Below, piece by piece: positions 30,290 through 55,635 of a stretch of DNA of 64,000 nucleotides. A model generated the notes under the pieces. That model was not told the origin of the DNA and searched no databases. It worked only from the letters and a program-made list of their open reading frames with translations. This DNA comes from Scatophagus argus (lineage: Eukaryota; Chordata; Actinopteri; Scatophagidae). Positions within the stretch are counted from its first letter, which is position 1, and each line of letters starts with the position of its first letter. A program made the position numbers and the translations under genes. The stretch is taken from the NCBI RefSeq assembly GCF_020382885.2, contig NC_058495.1, forward strand, positions 21,372,127-21,436,126. Reading direction: 5' to 3'.

Positions 30290-31330
30290 GTAAGAAGTGC
30301 CTTTGCATGGAGACATCTATCTATTAGCAGGGCGCTTTTAATTGTATTTTCATAAGGGGAATTGTTTGCAACAGTTGTGTGATTCATGGACCTTAGATTT
30401 CTGCAGATTCTCTACCTGTTCAACTTTACATAAAAACCAACTTGACGAGGGCTGCACAGAAAAATAGAAAGATTTAGCATAAATATAGATTTAATTATGC
30501 ATATAAGTATGTATTACAATTTGAAAGTAAGTAAAGTTTCTAAGCAAGTTATTATTTAGGCTCTAATTCATATTAGACATTTGGATTTAATGCTAACATT
30601 TAAAAAAAATAATGACAATAATTATTTTCTATTTAAGAAATTCTGCCTGGAAACATTCAATATACTTACACTTAAATATGTTTAATGTGGATCTTGTCAG
30701 TGATCGTCCTGCAGATAAAATTAACCTGCTCCAACTTTTGGAGCATGAAATTCTGAGATGCTTCAGTTGATGTTTTCTGTTTTGCAAAATTTATAGTGTT
30801 TTCCATCACTGGCTCTCAGCTCTCCATCATAAAAGCTTCCAATATTCACTCTGTGTCACGCTGCATGCAGACTAAGATCTTCTCAGCCACACATCTCATG
30901 TAGTGTGCACATATATAGCTTACCTTTTGTCTTTTTTTTTTGTTTGGATCTAATGCATTTATAGAAAAAAGGTTTTTTTAAAAAAAGACAGAAATGTTTT
31001 TAAACATTTCTTCTAGTGGGCTCTCTGTGCGTATACATTATGAATGAATTTTGTTACTTAATAAGGGTATCATTTTACCATTTAGCTCTTCAACAACACA
31101 CATCCGCTGGCGGGTTTACAATTACAATGCCATATTGAGCATACATGCAAAGCTCAAAAAAACGGAAAAAAAGCTACAGAAACGTTGAAATTCTAACCAC
31201 TCAGACCTGCATGTGTTATTTAAATATTATACAGTGCCATAGTTTCTCTGGGACAGTCCTAACAAAAATACAGAATATATTACAGCGAGATAATACTGAA
31301 ACCTTACAGAACCTTTCTGCCTGCCCTCAG
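30290..31330 (+). other. Putative grm6 5' intron
   Basis: AT-rich sequence with no recognised element. It ends in a pyrimidine-rich acceptor (CTGCCCTCAG). Confidence 0.4.
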
Positions 31331-31386
31331 GTGTCAAAGGTAGAGGGAGTGGCCCGGTGCTGTCAGTACCTCTACTGGTCATCATC

Positions 31387-44501
<13,115 letters not shown>

Positions 44502-44908
44502 AACAAATGAAGCTGCTTTCATCACCTAATGTCACAAGGCTACCCTGAGGTGGCTGGTGATAAACGAGGAAAAAAAATCTGCATTTATTTTAGTTTTGGC
44601 TGGTTTGTTTTTTTTCCCCTCCCCTTTAACTATGGATTGAAACACCAGCAAAGATCCTCCTGGATGTTGTTTCTTTTCACACTTATTTAGACAACAGATC
44701 TACTAAACCTGGAATGAAGCACAGAAGGAAAAAGAAATGCTCACCCTTAAAATGGACAGCTGAGAACTGCAAGGATGTTGAGCCATCCTGAATGGACTGC
44801 AGCATTTGAGAATTTTTCTTTTTTTGTGACAACATCCACATATACACATCAAATTGACAAAGAGGTATTACTAGTTTTTATCTTTCCCTGGGAAATGCTC
44901 TTTAGGCA

Positions 44909-44944
<36 letters not shown>

Positions 44945-45985
44945 GGTAAAGCTTACGTGGCAACCTTTGCCCTACTGGACATGTATGTGGAAATCCCAAG
45001 GGGTCAATGAAGCGTTTTTGGTTACGGACTCCAAAAGCACTGCATGGTTTGTGTTTATATGTACAAGAATGTTTTGAAATATTGTTTGTATGGGGTGTTG
45101 TGACTTTTTCTTCTGATTGCACTTAAAGGAACTAGCTTTTAAAAATGTACCACCATGTCCTGTTACTGTTTCTGATAAAAAAAAAAAAAAAAAATCCCCT
45201 GGGAAGGCATAATCAATCGATTTACACTCACAGCAGAATCATTCATTGTGGAATCACTATTGCAACACTATTTTATTCAAATTAGCGTGATGTATTCAGG
45301 CATTATGGTACAGGCTGGTTTTAGTGTGGAAAATGTGAATTTTGTTCGTGCAGAGAGGAAACCAGTGACTGTGAGAAGGATATTTATATTCCACCTGGCA
45401 CTTTTACTCCACAGTGGAAAACAATGTTTGGCATTTCCCCGTATTGTTTGTCAAAATATCAAACCATCTCCTCAAAGGCCATTCTGTAAGGTAACATGCC
45501 AAAATCACGGCCAAGCTACTGTTACACTCATGCATGGGAACTTTCATGTCATTAGTTGTATTTGATGGATTTTGTGGCATGATAAAAGGTCCTCTATCAC
45601 TGCAGGCTCTTCTGCTAAGTCAACATGAGTTTATTTCTAAAACTAATATTATTTGCCAGTATATGATTTGCAGAGATCTTTCTGTTACTTGATTACAAGA
45701 TACAACTCAGGTTTTACTGAAGGTTTTTTTTTTTTTTTTTTTGAAGATTTCCTTCTGTACTGGCACAGCCTTTTCAATACAAATGTATTTAGCAGCCTGT
45801 TGGCAGTGCATTTCTCTGGTTTGAGGGTGCTGTGAGATTCATGTCCTCGCGTGACAAAACACTGTTTGTACTGCCCTCTGCAGGAGAGCACATCTCAGTG
45901 AAATGTTTGTGAAAAAGAGCAAAATCAAGAGGGAATTGTTTTCAGACCCCACACAAACCTTAATAAAAAAAAAATACTGTTTATT
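44502..45985 (+). other. grm6: grm6 3' UTR and shared poly(A) zone with traip
   Basis: Non-coding, with an A-run of about 32 nt (44911-44942), a second A-run (about 45177-45194) and a T-run (45726-45742). AATAAA on the plus strand at about 45962-45967 and TTTATT (AATAAA on the minus strand) at 45980-45985 could end grm6 and traip respectively. A CTCF-like core on the minus strand (TGCAGAGGGCAG) lies at 45871-45882. Confidence 0.45.
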
Positions 45986-46481
45986 ATTCAATCTGATTTA
46001 CATCTGACAGGACCATTAACACTAAAAATACTTAGTGAAACAAGTGTACTAAGTGTTTTTGGGGAGACGGTTTTTAAATAAGTGTGAAAAATATCTACTT
46101 ATTTTTCAGAGCTTAGAGAATAGAAGCTGCAGTGATTCTCAGTGACATAATACAGAGCACTGACATTTGAATGTTCCAAAAAATATGCTATTTGTCCCTC
46201 ACACACATACAGACGCCCACATTACAACAAATTCAATTCATCACACACAAAAAAAAAAAAAAGTCCAGCGGGTTGGCTGATGCCACTAAAAGCTCAGCAT
46301 ATGTTGACAAGTGGGAGGTCACTTACTGCTTTTAAATAAAGTTCAATCACAAGTCCTGTTTGGCGATGAGTGGCAGAACCGCTACCAGGCTGGTTCCCTG
46401 TGCCAGAGCAGCGCAAACATGCTACTTCACATGCAACATCCAGACCTTTGACTCTCCATCCAGGGAAACAGAGGGCAGCGT

Positions 46482-49400
46482 TTACTCAAGGAAGCTGTCC
46501 AAAGTCAGGCAAGTGGGAATCTTCGGTGGAGGCCTGGCTACTTTTTTCCTTTTGGCTCTCATCAGTGGGCGAATCTCAGCTAAAGGAGACTGGAGTGGAG
46601 TGCACAGTTAAGGAACGATGTAGTTGTTATTGATGCGTTTTCTGCCTTTATCGTTTTTTTGATACAAATATTTGCCGTTGAATTTTTCACTTTTCCACAC
46701 TTACAATACAACACCTAAAAATGTCCAAAGCAAATATTATCCCAATGAACTTTTACTTAAAGCCGCATTCATTTTTTGCCAGCTGGGATCAGTGGAACGC
46801 AGCTTGGGCATATTATCGCTGCATAAGGTTGAGGCAAATGAAAAATCTTCTTATCCAGCAGACAGAGGAATGAAAAAACATAATTTTGTGCAGTTTTAGA
46901 TTTTGTTGAACATTGACACAAACATTCGTCATGACAGAATGAAAGGATACAGGCTGGATGAATTTAGTACGTCCTCCTAAACCATCATAACCAGTTCTCA
47001 CCTGAAACAAGAAACATTTTCACCAGACCACTCAAAGGACAAATGACATATTAAAATATCAGACCTGAGGACAGGACATGATTGTGTTGCACATACGGCT
47101 CCAGGCTTCCTCTGAGGGTCCAACATGCTGCCAAAAGTCTTCTTTCTGAAGAGGAGGGAGTTCCTCAAAAAAGGATCTATGGCTCCATCCTCATCTCGAG
47201 CCTGACGTAACACAAAATCTTGATGGACATGTACACCTAATTTGACAACGGACCTTGTTGAGTGACATTTACAAACTTACCTTGCTTGGACAAGAACTTT
47301 TCTCGTGTTTGGACGAAGACGACCTGAAAATTAAAACATTTAATATAACATTTAAAGGCATTTCTATTTAATTCAAAAACTCCATTGAGAGACAATATTT
47401 GAGATAAACATATATATTCCCACAATGAGCCACATTAAACTTACGCCGGAGGGTCAAGTCGCATCTTTTTGGATGGGACCTTCGACGGTCTCTTGGCCAC
47501 ATCATCTGGCGTAGTGATGTCATAAGTCATGTTGAGGTCGATGTCGTCACTGCCTGCAGGCTGGTGTAGGCGAGGGTGCTTGAGCTCCACTGGGGCTGGG
47601 CTGAATGACGAGCAGAGAAATCTCATGAGTAAATCGTGTATAGCTTATGTTTTCCTGAAATGAAAGTAAGTGTTTGTGGAGATTCTGGCCCAGTGGCTGG
47701 GTGAGACACCTTTCAAAGACAAGCCGACTGAGGGCTTCATTTGTCCGTGTCGGGGTGCTCAGAGTTTTCTGAAGAAACTCCACTTTCTTCTTCAGGCTCT
47801 GTGGACACACATGTATGCAAGAATCACGAATTTCTCTAGATATTTGAAGTAAAAGGATTATTTCAATGGATTTGCCTTACAGAGATCTCTTTATCAGCAT
47901 TGGCCAAATCATTCTGCAGAGACTTCATGTCCTCTTTGGTCTGAGTTAGCTCCACTGAGGCTTTGTGTAACTAAAATGACATACAAAAAAACCATTGACT
48001 TAGAAATCCCACATCCAAGAATCGATTCCTCTGGGTGCAGTGACTTACTAACGTACAGTTACCTTATTATTTGAGGCGAGCAGTTCTCTCTTCAGTTTCT
48101 CACACATGTCATTCGAGGACTTCAGGGTTCCTTTTAGATTGTCATATTCTCTAAAAAATTAGGGAGGAGATACATGCACAGTGAATGACAACAACAGGAA
48201 AGTTGCATTAAATAAGACTGATGCTCTAAACAGTGTGGTGTGAAAATGATCTGCCACTTAGTCATTAATAGCTCCCGGGCTCCTTACTTTTTAAGCGAGA
48301 TGCAGTAGATGGAGAGCTGCTCTACTGCCGCCTGGCTGATCCCCATATCTGTGATCATGGACTCCACCTCTGCTCTCTGACCCTGCAGCAACACATCCAG
48401 GCTGCAGCCAAAGCAACAAGATTAGTGTGCAGCATGAGTATGACTTTCCTTTGCAATGAAGAAAGACACAGTGCCATGCAGGCCTTTGCTGATGTTTTGA
48501 TGAAATCATCCCTATTGTATTACATGACTAATTATTAATAATTCTGATTGTTGCATTACTATTGAAGTGACATAACCTTACATTTTTCATTCATTAAACT
48601 TGTTTGGCTGGTTGACAATAAATGCCTCTTTACCCTGTGTGCATATCCAAATTACTAATGATTTTTTTCCAGCTAGCCAATCACTCACTCCAAATTTAAC
48701 TGACAAAAATGTATCTTCTAAGACTTAGTCAAAACACCAACATGCTCTCAATACAAAACACAGGACCATCAAAAACATTTTCACACCTGCTGAATAATCA
48801 ATACTGTGATTAGTAGTGTATTTAGAAGCCTAAATATAACGGTACTTTATGACTGCAAATACCTCTCAAATGTTTTCATTTTGGTCCTGAGTCTCCGGGC
48901 CTCCTCCTTGGCAGCTTGAACTTCATTATGTTGTGTCTCCAGGTATCCCATCTGTTTCTGTGAAAATAAAATAAATAAATAAACAACACAAGAAATCACA
49001 GAGACAACATAAGAGAGTCAGTATAGAAAATGGGTTGAAACAATAGAGAACAGACTGCTTACTCTGAGGGCAGAACAGAGCATCTCCTTTTCCATAATCT
49101 CTTTCCGCATACTGTCCAGGTCTCTCCTCTGCTTGTCCACGGTGTCCTTCAAACCATCCACCACCTTCTGCTTGTCCCGCCAGTCTCGCTCTACAACAGA
49201 TCAGACACATGATGAACTAGTGCTGCCTGCTTGTAACAATCAAAGGCTTCCACAATACCAAGACATAATGAAGTTTCTTACCTTTAGAGCTTAAAAGCAC
49301 CTTCATTCGATCAACCTCATTCTAAGGAAGGGAGAAATAATTTCAAATTCAAATTTTAAGACTGATTCACATTTTGTCAAACAGCATCTCTGTTAAAAAC

Positions 49401-49883
49401 TCACAACCAATACAGATAGATTGTTTAGATGCACTAAGTTTGGTACCTGCAAGCTTTCCGGGTCTGCTGCGCCCTCCTCCTCTCCACCGATGTCAAAGTA
49501 CAGCTTGCTGATGATGTGTCTGGTGCTGACCTGCACAAAGAGCACAGAAATGTTGAAGTTGAGTTTAAGTTTTTCTTCTTTTTGGCAAGTATGCTTAATC
49601 TGGGCTAACGGCAACTTGGTTTTGTAAGTTACTGTACCTGTTTTCTACACTGTGGACAGGTTTTTGTGGGAGCCGTCTGAAACCACTGGAGAAGACTGAG
49701 AAGATAAGGGAAGGGAGACAATTAGCAGCTGTAAACGTCAAAAATGTGTGCGTTGTCGAAAATACGTTTCTCTCCATCAGGTTACCATTCATGGTGGAAA
49801 GTGTGTCCGCAGTGGATGGCAGCAACATCTCTGGAGTGATCGAAGAAATCGGAGCAAATTGTGCAATACGCTCGGATAGGCAT
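46482..49883 (-). CDS. traip: TRAF-interacting protein, RING E3 ubiquitin ligase (TRAIP)
   Basis: Fifteen coding exons on the minus strand: 49883-49786, 49695-49638, 49530-49447, 49321-49282, 49190-49063, 48957-48863, 48401-48288, 48150-48063, 47970-47881, 47798-47710, 47600-47445, 47323-47281, 47201-47097, 47001-46951 and 46589-46482. They give 448 residues in phase. TRAIP ubiquitylates the CMG helicase at stalled or converging forks and at DNA crosslinks. The RING finger is at 7-49 (C7, C10, C25, H27, H30, C33, C46, C49). A long coiled coil spans about 60-300. SDDIDLNMTYD and YDGLGGRTKFIQP are conserved blocks. The C-terminus ends CLTLDSFLE, a weak form of the PCNA-binding motif at the human C-terminus. 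The last intron is U12-type. The gene is divergent to mon1a and convergent with grm6. Confidence 0.94.
46590..46950 (-). other. traip: U12-type intron in traip
   Basis: On the minus strand the donor is GTATCCTTT (46950-46942) and the branch site is a perfect TTCCTTAAC (46615-46607), with the branch A about 18 nt before the acceptor. This choice of acceptor gives FIQP|SPLAEIRPL, the same length as human FIQP-TDTVM-IRPL. Confidence 0.88.
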
Positions 49884-50760
49884 CTTTAGTTGCTGTCACA
49901 AGGATCACCCTGTTACGGACAGTAGAGAAAACGTATGGCTTGACATAAGTGTACTTCTCTCTCTAAGCATTTACTGTTTACAAGCCACATACAATTGCTT
50001 GGCTAACGATGTAGCTTCGTGGCCCTCTCAACGTTAGCATTGACGCCAGCTGCGCTAACGCTAGTTAGCGATGCTTAACGTTATCTGTCTTATCAACATT
50101 CACCATGACATTACTCACCAAGCAAAGTCGTTACGTTACAATGCAGTTCTTCGTAATAAAATCATGTATTCCTAACCTCGTGTAGAATGTGACATTTTGA
50201 CCGAGTTAAACTGACAGAATCGCTCATTAGCTAACACAAACACAGCGATCGCTTCATTTCCCCGCTGTACGTTCAAACGTAAGTCCCGCCCCTTACGCTG
50301 CATTGAAGTACTGCTCGTCTACACACAATTTTCTTCTCTCCAAAACCATATTTACATTTTACTGGCACATATACACTCTCCGTGAAGAGAATTTCCACTT
50401 TACCGATATTCATATATATATTTTACACCAAAAATTATTCATTGAGTAAGTATCAGTTCTTACTAAAAATAATAGCTCTCTATTCGAGTATCATAATAGT
50501 TAGCAAGCGTAACATTGAATGCCCGAAGTCCTATGAATGCACCATCAAGATTAAATAGGGAACTAAGCTAAATAAGAGCACAAAACTACATAATGACATC
50601 TGCAACGTGGAGCTACAGGGGTGATTCACAAGTATTTTAAATTGAGGCTCCAGTTTATTTTTATTCTATTCGAACCCGATCGGTCTGCTCACAACACCTG
50701 AGCCATTCTCCGGAAGAGAACTTCAAATCCCACAATTCCTATTTCCGCAACCCAGCGGGA
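49884..50760. promoter_or_regulatory. Divergent traip / mon1a promoter region
   Basis: The traip start codon (minus, 49883) and the putative mon1a 5' exon (plus, about 50.76-50.88 kb) point away from each other, less than 1 kb apart. The stretch has CpG-containing segments (for example 'aacgctagttagcgatgc') but no TATA box placed for either gene. The traip 5' UTR must lie here. No open frame of note was seen. Confidence 0.55.
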
Positions 50761-50878
50761 TATGTTGACTGGCAAGAAGTACTTTCGTCTCGTCCCTGCT
50801 TGTTAGCTAGTTGCGGTAAATGTGACGATCGAGTTGTTGAGCACAATGACTAAATGCAGACAGCTCCGGAAATGAAAG
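50761..50878 (+). other. mon1a: Putative mon1a 5' UTR exon with upstream ORF
   Basis: Ends at a donor (GAAAG|GTAATA, exon end 50878). A complete 9-residue upstream ORF (ATG 50846, TGA 50873-50875) lies within it. The exon is linked to mon1a by position and strand only. Confidence 0.4.
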
Positions 50879-51356
50879 GTAATAATGTGTAATGAATTTA
50901 AACTGTCATGAGAGCTCTTTGCCAGAATGACGCCAGACTCAGCTAGCCTAGCGTAGATACTGGTGGTTAACGTCATCTACTGAAGTTAGCTATCGAAGTA
51001 GCTCTTGAAGTTCTGCATCTGCATATCTCGTACGTTTCTCTGACGGATGGGTGTGGAGCAAGAGAACATGACTTAAGTTACACAAAGAAGGAGAATGTAA
51101 AATGAGAAATGCTATACTCTAATGAGAGTTTATTTTGTCTTCCAGTTTAGTGTCACGACAGTCATTGCTTGTAGCAACAAGAGTGAGGCTGAAGTTTCTC
51201 AGAAAACAAAATGGGTTAAAAGTCAGACCGTAAAACTCGCGCTGATTGCCATGTTGTAATGACAGGACACCATAACCAAGTCGATCCTAAGTCATAGTCT
51301 CAGTCAGGAAAGTGCTGACCTTTGGCTCCATTGCTTCCTGTATGTCTGCCTGCCAG
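50879..51356 (+). other. Putative mon1a 5' intron
   Basis: No gene or element seen. A second possible acceptor (TTTTGTCTTCCAG near 51145) could mark an extra 5' UTR exon. The region ends in TGCCTGCCAG before the exon with the start codon. Confidence 0.35.
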
Positions 51357-51384
51357 GTGTGTGTACCTGCGATAAGTAGCAGTG

Positions 51385-54300
51385 ATGGATGGAGAAGCCC
51401 ACAGGACGACTGCGTCATGGGAGAATGGTACCCTGGCTCCTGTGGACCGCCTTCGCTCGGAGAGGGCAGACAGCCCTACGCCAGGTCTGGTGGAGGGAAC
51501 TGAACCAGGTGAGGCAGGAGTATATTCAGCATGATGGATTGTCAGTAGGCAGACAAACTAGTGAAACTTAAGTTTAATATAAATCTTGATAATCTGAACC
51601 TTTGCTTGGATATATTGTAATTGTTTTGAATATGATCACCCACTTCACACTCTGAGATAATGCCTTGAGTCAAAGCAACAAGTAAATCCTGATAATTAGC
51701 CCTCATTAAAGGCATTTCTACAATCCATCTGGACATCTGATAAGTGGACGAATCAACTGAATGAATGAATAAATGTAGTTTTAGTCTGATGCCATACTGT
51801 TTTTCTTCCCCTATTGAATTATACTACAAAACATGAAACATGTTTACAGTACACAGGTGTAACGTTTACAGTCCACCAGTGTCTCTTATTCAAAAAACAC
51901 TTTCAGGTGCATGTCATATTGTTGGTGGTTTGAGGGGAATGTTTTATGATAAACCTGGAAATAATTGAAGAAACAACTGAATTCATCATTAGTTTGTAGC
52001 TCTGTGTGAATAGGCTGCAATAAAAGAATCTATGAATTAATATGAACTTGTCATACTAACCATATATAGAGAAAATTTTACCATGTTCTCTACCAAGAAC
52101 TGTTATAATACAGACATCTCCTGTCGTAAATCTTGCAGCAGCACAAGCCTGCTACCTCTACTTGAACAAATCAAACTGATAGGAGAAATGATCAAGCATT
52201 TCCTGGATTTGCTGTACTGAGTCATGAGATAAACACATCAGTTGTGCAGTGTTGTTTAGCTGATTCATTATCAGACTTGTTCTATTCTTGACCCATGTTC
52301 TCTTTCTCCAAATTAGATCATTTGTTACCAGAATTTAATTTCTCTCACTGTGGCTTATTCTGGACTGCCAGCCGACTTTTTTGGCCAGCATCAGCCCCTT
52401 TTGATGAAACTTAAGGAAGCTTAAGGAAGTGGGTGTGTGCTGCTCTGTGGAGATGAAGCTAAGGGGAGGAAAGGAAGTTAACCAGACATACATTTACTAA
52501 ACCGACCAGTTAGTCTTGATTGTTGTCATATTCCTTTTAATTTTTATCTCTTTGACAAGGCATAAAAATGGGGATTTCTGCCTTACTGCAACCATTTTAA
52601 AACTTTCTTTTTTACTTTTTCAAGAGAAAAGACTAAGTGAGTACTAAGTGGCTGGCTTGGCCAATCTACTGTATGTCTGGTTGATTGACCCAACTCCATG
52701 AAAGAGCAGTACACATCTACTTCCTTGAACTTTTCTATTTCTTCTTCCCTATTTTCCCTTACATTACTTTCAGGTGCCGGTCAGAAGAGTGCCATGTTTG
52801 TCCATGCACAGTCTTTCGAGGATCTGACTGCTGAGGCTGACGAAGAGGTTGGAAGGAAGGCTGAATTGGCCCAAACAGAAGAGAGTGCAGAAGAACTGAA
52901 GGTCCTCGTGGCAGAGCAAACCATAGAGGAGCAGCACAACAGTGAAATTTCATCAGAGAGTAGGACTAAGGAGGAAGACGTATCTAGTGAGACATGGAGG
53001 AGCCACAGAAAGCATGTGTTTGTGTTGAGTGAGGCTGGAAAGCCGATCTACAGTCGTTATGGCACAGAGGAGGCTCTGTCCAGCACCATGGGAGTGATGA
53101 TGGCGCTTGTATCCTTCGTTGAGGCTGATAAGAACATCATTCGCTCCATCCATGCAGGTCAGACCATCACTGAATGAATATGGACGAGTCAAAAGTGCAT
53201 TCTGTGAATTATGTTGCATACATGTCAACTGTGTAAACATTTTGTTTGTCAGATGGCTGTAAAGTGGTTTTCCTCGCCAAGAGCCCTCTGGTCCTGGTGG
53301 GCGTGTCTCGAACTTGCCAGTCAGATAAGGAACTGCTGCGGGAGCTGCAGTACATCTACTACCAGATCGTCAGTCTGCTTACTCTCACCCAGCTCAACCA
53401 CATCTTCCAGCATAAGCAGAACTACGACCTGCGTCGCCTGCTGGCCGGCTCCGAATATCTCACTGACAACCTGCTGCATCTGCTCGACCGAGACCCCGGT
53501 CTACTGCTTAGCGCTGTCACATGTCTTCCTCTGGCCAGCTCCGCCAGGGACGTGGTCTCGTCGAGCCTGCAGTTTGCCAAATCCAAAAACCTGGTGTTCT
53601 CCATCCTGCTGGCGGGGAACCGCCTGGTGACTCTGGTGAGAAAAAGGGACCAGTTCCTGCACCACATAGACTTGCACCTGGTCTTCAACCTCGTCGGCTC
53701 CTCCTCATCCTTTCGAGAAGGTGAAGGCTGGACGCCGATCTGTCTGCCGAAGTTCAACACTGCTGGATTTTTCCATGCTCACATTTCTTACCTGGAGCCT
53801 GCGTCCGAGCTCTGCCTCATCCTGGTCTCGACTGACCGAGAGGACTTTTTTAACATGTCTGAATGCAAAAAACGGTTCCTGGAGAGGCTGAGCAAGCGCA
53901 GTGCCTACCAGGCCCTTAAGGAGGCACTTAAATGCCCCAGCTATTCTGTGGAGCAGGTCGGCATCCCAGAACTTAGGCACTTCCTGTACAAATCAAAGAG
54001 CTCAGGGCTGTACACCAGGTGGGCAGAAGATTTGCTGAAACATTTCCACAGTTAAACTTGTGTTCAATTTATGTCATGTCATTTTTTTCTTTAATTCTTG
54101 GCATGACTGAATGCAGAACCTCCTTTGTGCAAATCTTCACGTGTTGCGCTTGATAAGATGCTTTTATTTCTTGTCCTCCAGTCCAGAGTTTCCTCTCGTG
54201 TACCAATCTGACAAAGAGCAGGAAAGGCTGATGGGACTGTACCAGGACCTTCACAGCCACTTACATCATCCAACAAGACCTCTGCGCTCCTTCTACCGCT

Positions 54301-55188
54301 GTAGTGAAACTGAAAACCTGCTGGCATGGGTAAGTATGACATGAACTCAGACCTCTAAAACACTCTTCAGTTTCAGAGTTGTAGTTTCGTATGACATGAA
54401 ATTAAGAAACACGTTGCCCACGCATGTGTACCAAAACATCTCAGCACTGTTTATAGTCATCACTGAATTTTAATTGTTGTTGAATTAAAAAGAGAGGTTA
54501 TTATCAAATCAAACAGTAACTACTTCTCATCCAAACTGCATGCAGAGGTCATGTCCTCAAGATCATATAAATAGTACAGATTTTACAGATATTTATTACT
54601 GTAAATGCAGATAATGTATTCCAGGGTCTGACTTGACAAAATGATAAGATTGTACTTTAGTGAATAAGGGTTTTTATTCCAAAACGTCACACATTAAATG
54701 TTTCAATCGCCCAATAATCTAAAATACTTTAAGCTACAGTAATACTGCAGTGCTGTAGAGCATAAGACATTAAACTACGGTACAATTAAACCTAGGATAA
54801 TCTTGTTAAAATCAGGAAAAATGCTAAAAAACACATGCTGTGATCCGCACTCTTAATATTAAATATTGAGATTTGTGCTAATCAGGCATGCATTTTGCAT
54901 GTAAAGGTATTTAGGATTTCAGGTTGGCTCTTTGCAGTTTTACGTATCAAAACTCTGTTGTTAAAACTGAGCCAAATCATTTGTAAAATACTGTAATACT
55001 TAAACTGTCCTGTCACACCTCGTCTTGTTCTCCCCTCTGCTCTGCAGGTGACGAGTGGCTTCGAGCTCTACCTCTGCTTCAGTCCACTGGGGACCAAGGC
55101 CCTGGCTGTCTCTGCTGTCACCAAACTGCTGAAGTGGATCAGGAAGGAGGAGGATCGCCTCTTCATCCTGAGTCCTCTCACATACTGA
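51385..55188 (+). CDS. mon1a: Vacuolar fusion protein MON1 homolog A
   Basis: Five coding exons: 51385-51508, 52774-53157, 53253-54018, 54182-54329 and 55048-55188, giving 520 residues. MON1A pairs with CCZ1 to form the nucleotide exchange factor for Rab7, driving early-to-late endosome conversion, and also acts in secretory trafficking. The acidic, Glu-rich N-terminus (about 1-110) is poorly conserved. From [19 protein letters not shown] onward the protein matches the family through its longin-type domains: [74 protein letters not shown] and the C-terminal [16 protein letters not shown]. The first exon holds ATG 51385, 28 nt after the acceptor. The gene is divergent to traip and in line with mst1r. 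No lesion was seen. Confidence 0.95.
51509..52773 (+). other. mon1a: mon1a intron 1 (coding)
   Basis: AT-rich; no recognised repeat or gene. Confidence 0.5.
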
Positions 55189-55635
55189 ACCCTCGCTGCC
55201 GGCTGGCCTGATGAAACAAAAGTGTCACCCAGAATGCAGACGGGTCTGGTGCTAACAACAGCTGATGAATTAGTCGGTTAAGTTTTAAAAGTAATTGCCA
55301 AAACCATGCTTTTTCTTGCTTCTGGGTCCCTCATCTCTGATTCACAGCTTTGTGATAAAGTAGACCGCGTAAGGAGGGACAACTAAAATTGTGTTTTATC
55401 TGGCTAGATTTTTATAACTTTAGATTTGGATTAACAGACGGACGCAACAACAACAACAACAGCATCACAACAACAACATAAACGGTAGTGTTTGTATGCT
55501 GTTGAAGTTGTTCCATAAATGATTGTTTTACTGTAACATATCTGTTATGCCTTTCAGAATATGAAAAAATGCCATTTTTACATGCTATCAGCACAGTTCT
55601 TAAAAATCAAGAATAAAATTTGAATCTTAAAAACT
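55189..55635 (+). other. mon1a: mon1a 3' UTR with poly(A) signal
   Basis: Follows the TGA at 55186-55188. It contains a CAA/ACA repeat (about 55444-55480). AATAAA at 55612-55617 gives a 3' UTR of about 430-450 nt. Confidence 0.7.

Noticed and set aside
44871-45122. Minus-strand frame with a long Phe run
   Set aside because: The Phe run is the complement of the A-run at 44911-44942 in the grm6 3' UTR.
46360-46633. Plus-strand open frames of 83 and 87 codons at the 3' end of traip
   Set aside because: They overlap the final traip exon on the opposite strand, which is supported by homology and splice sites.
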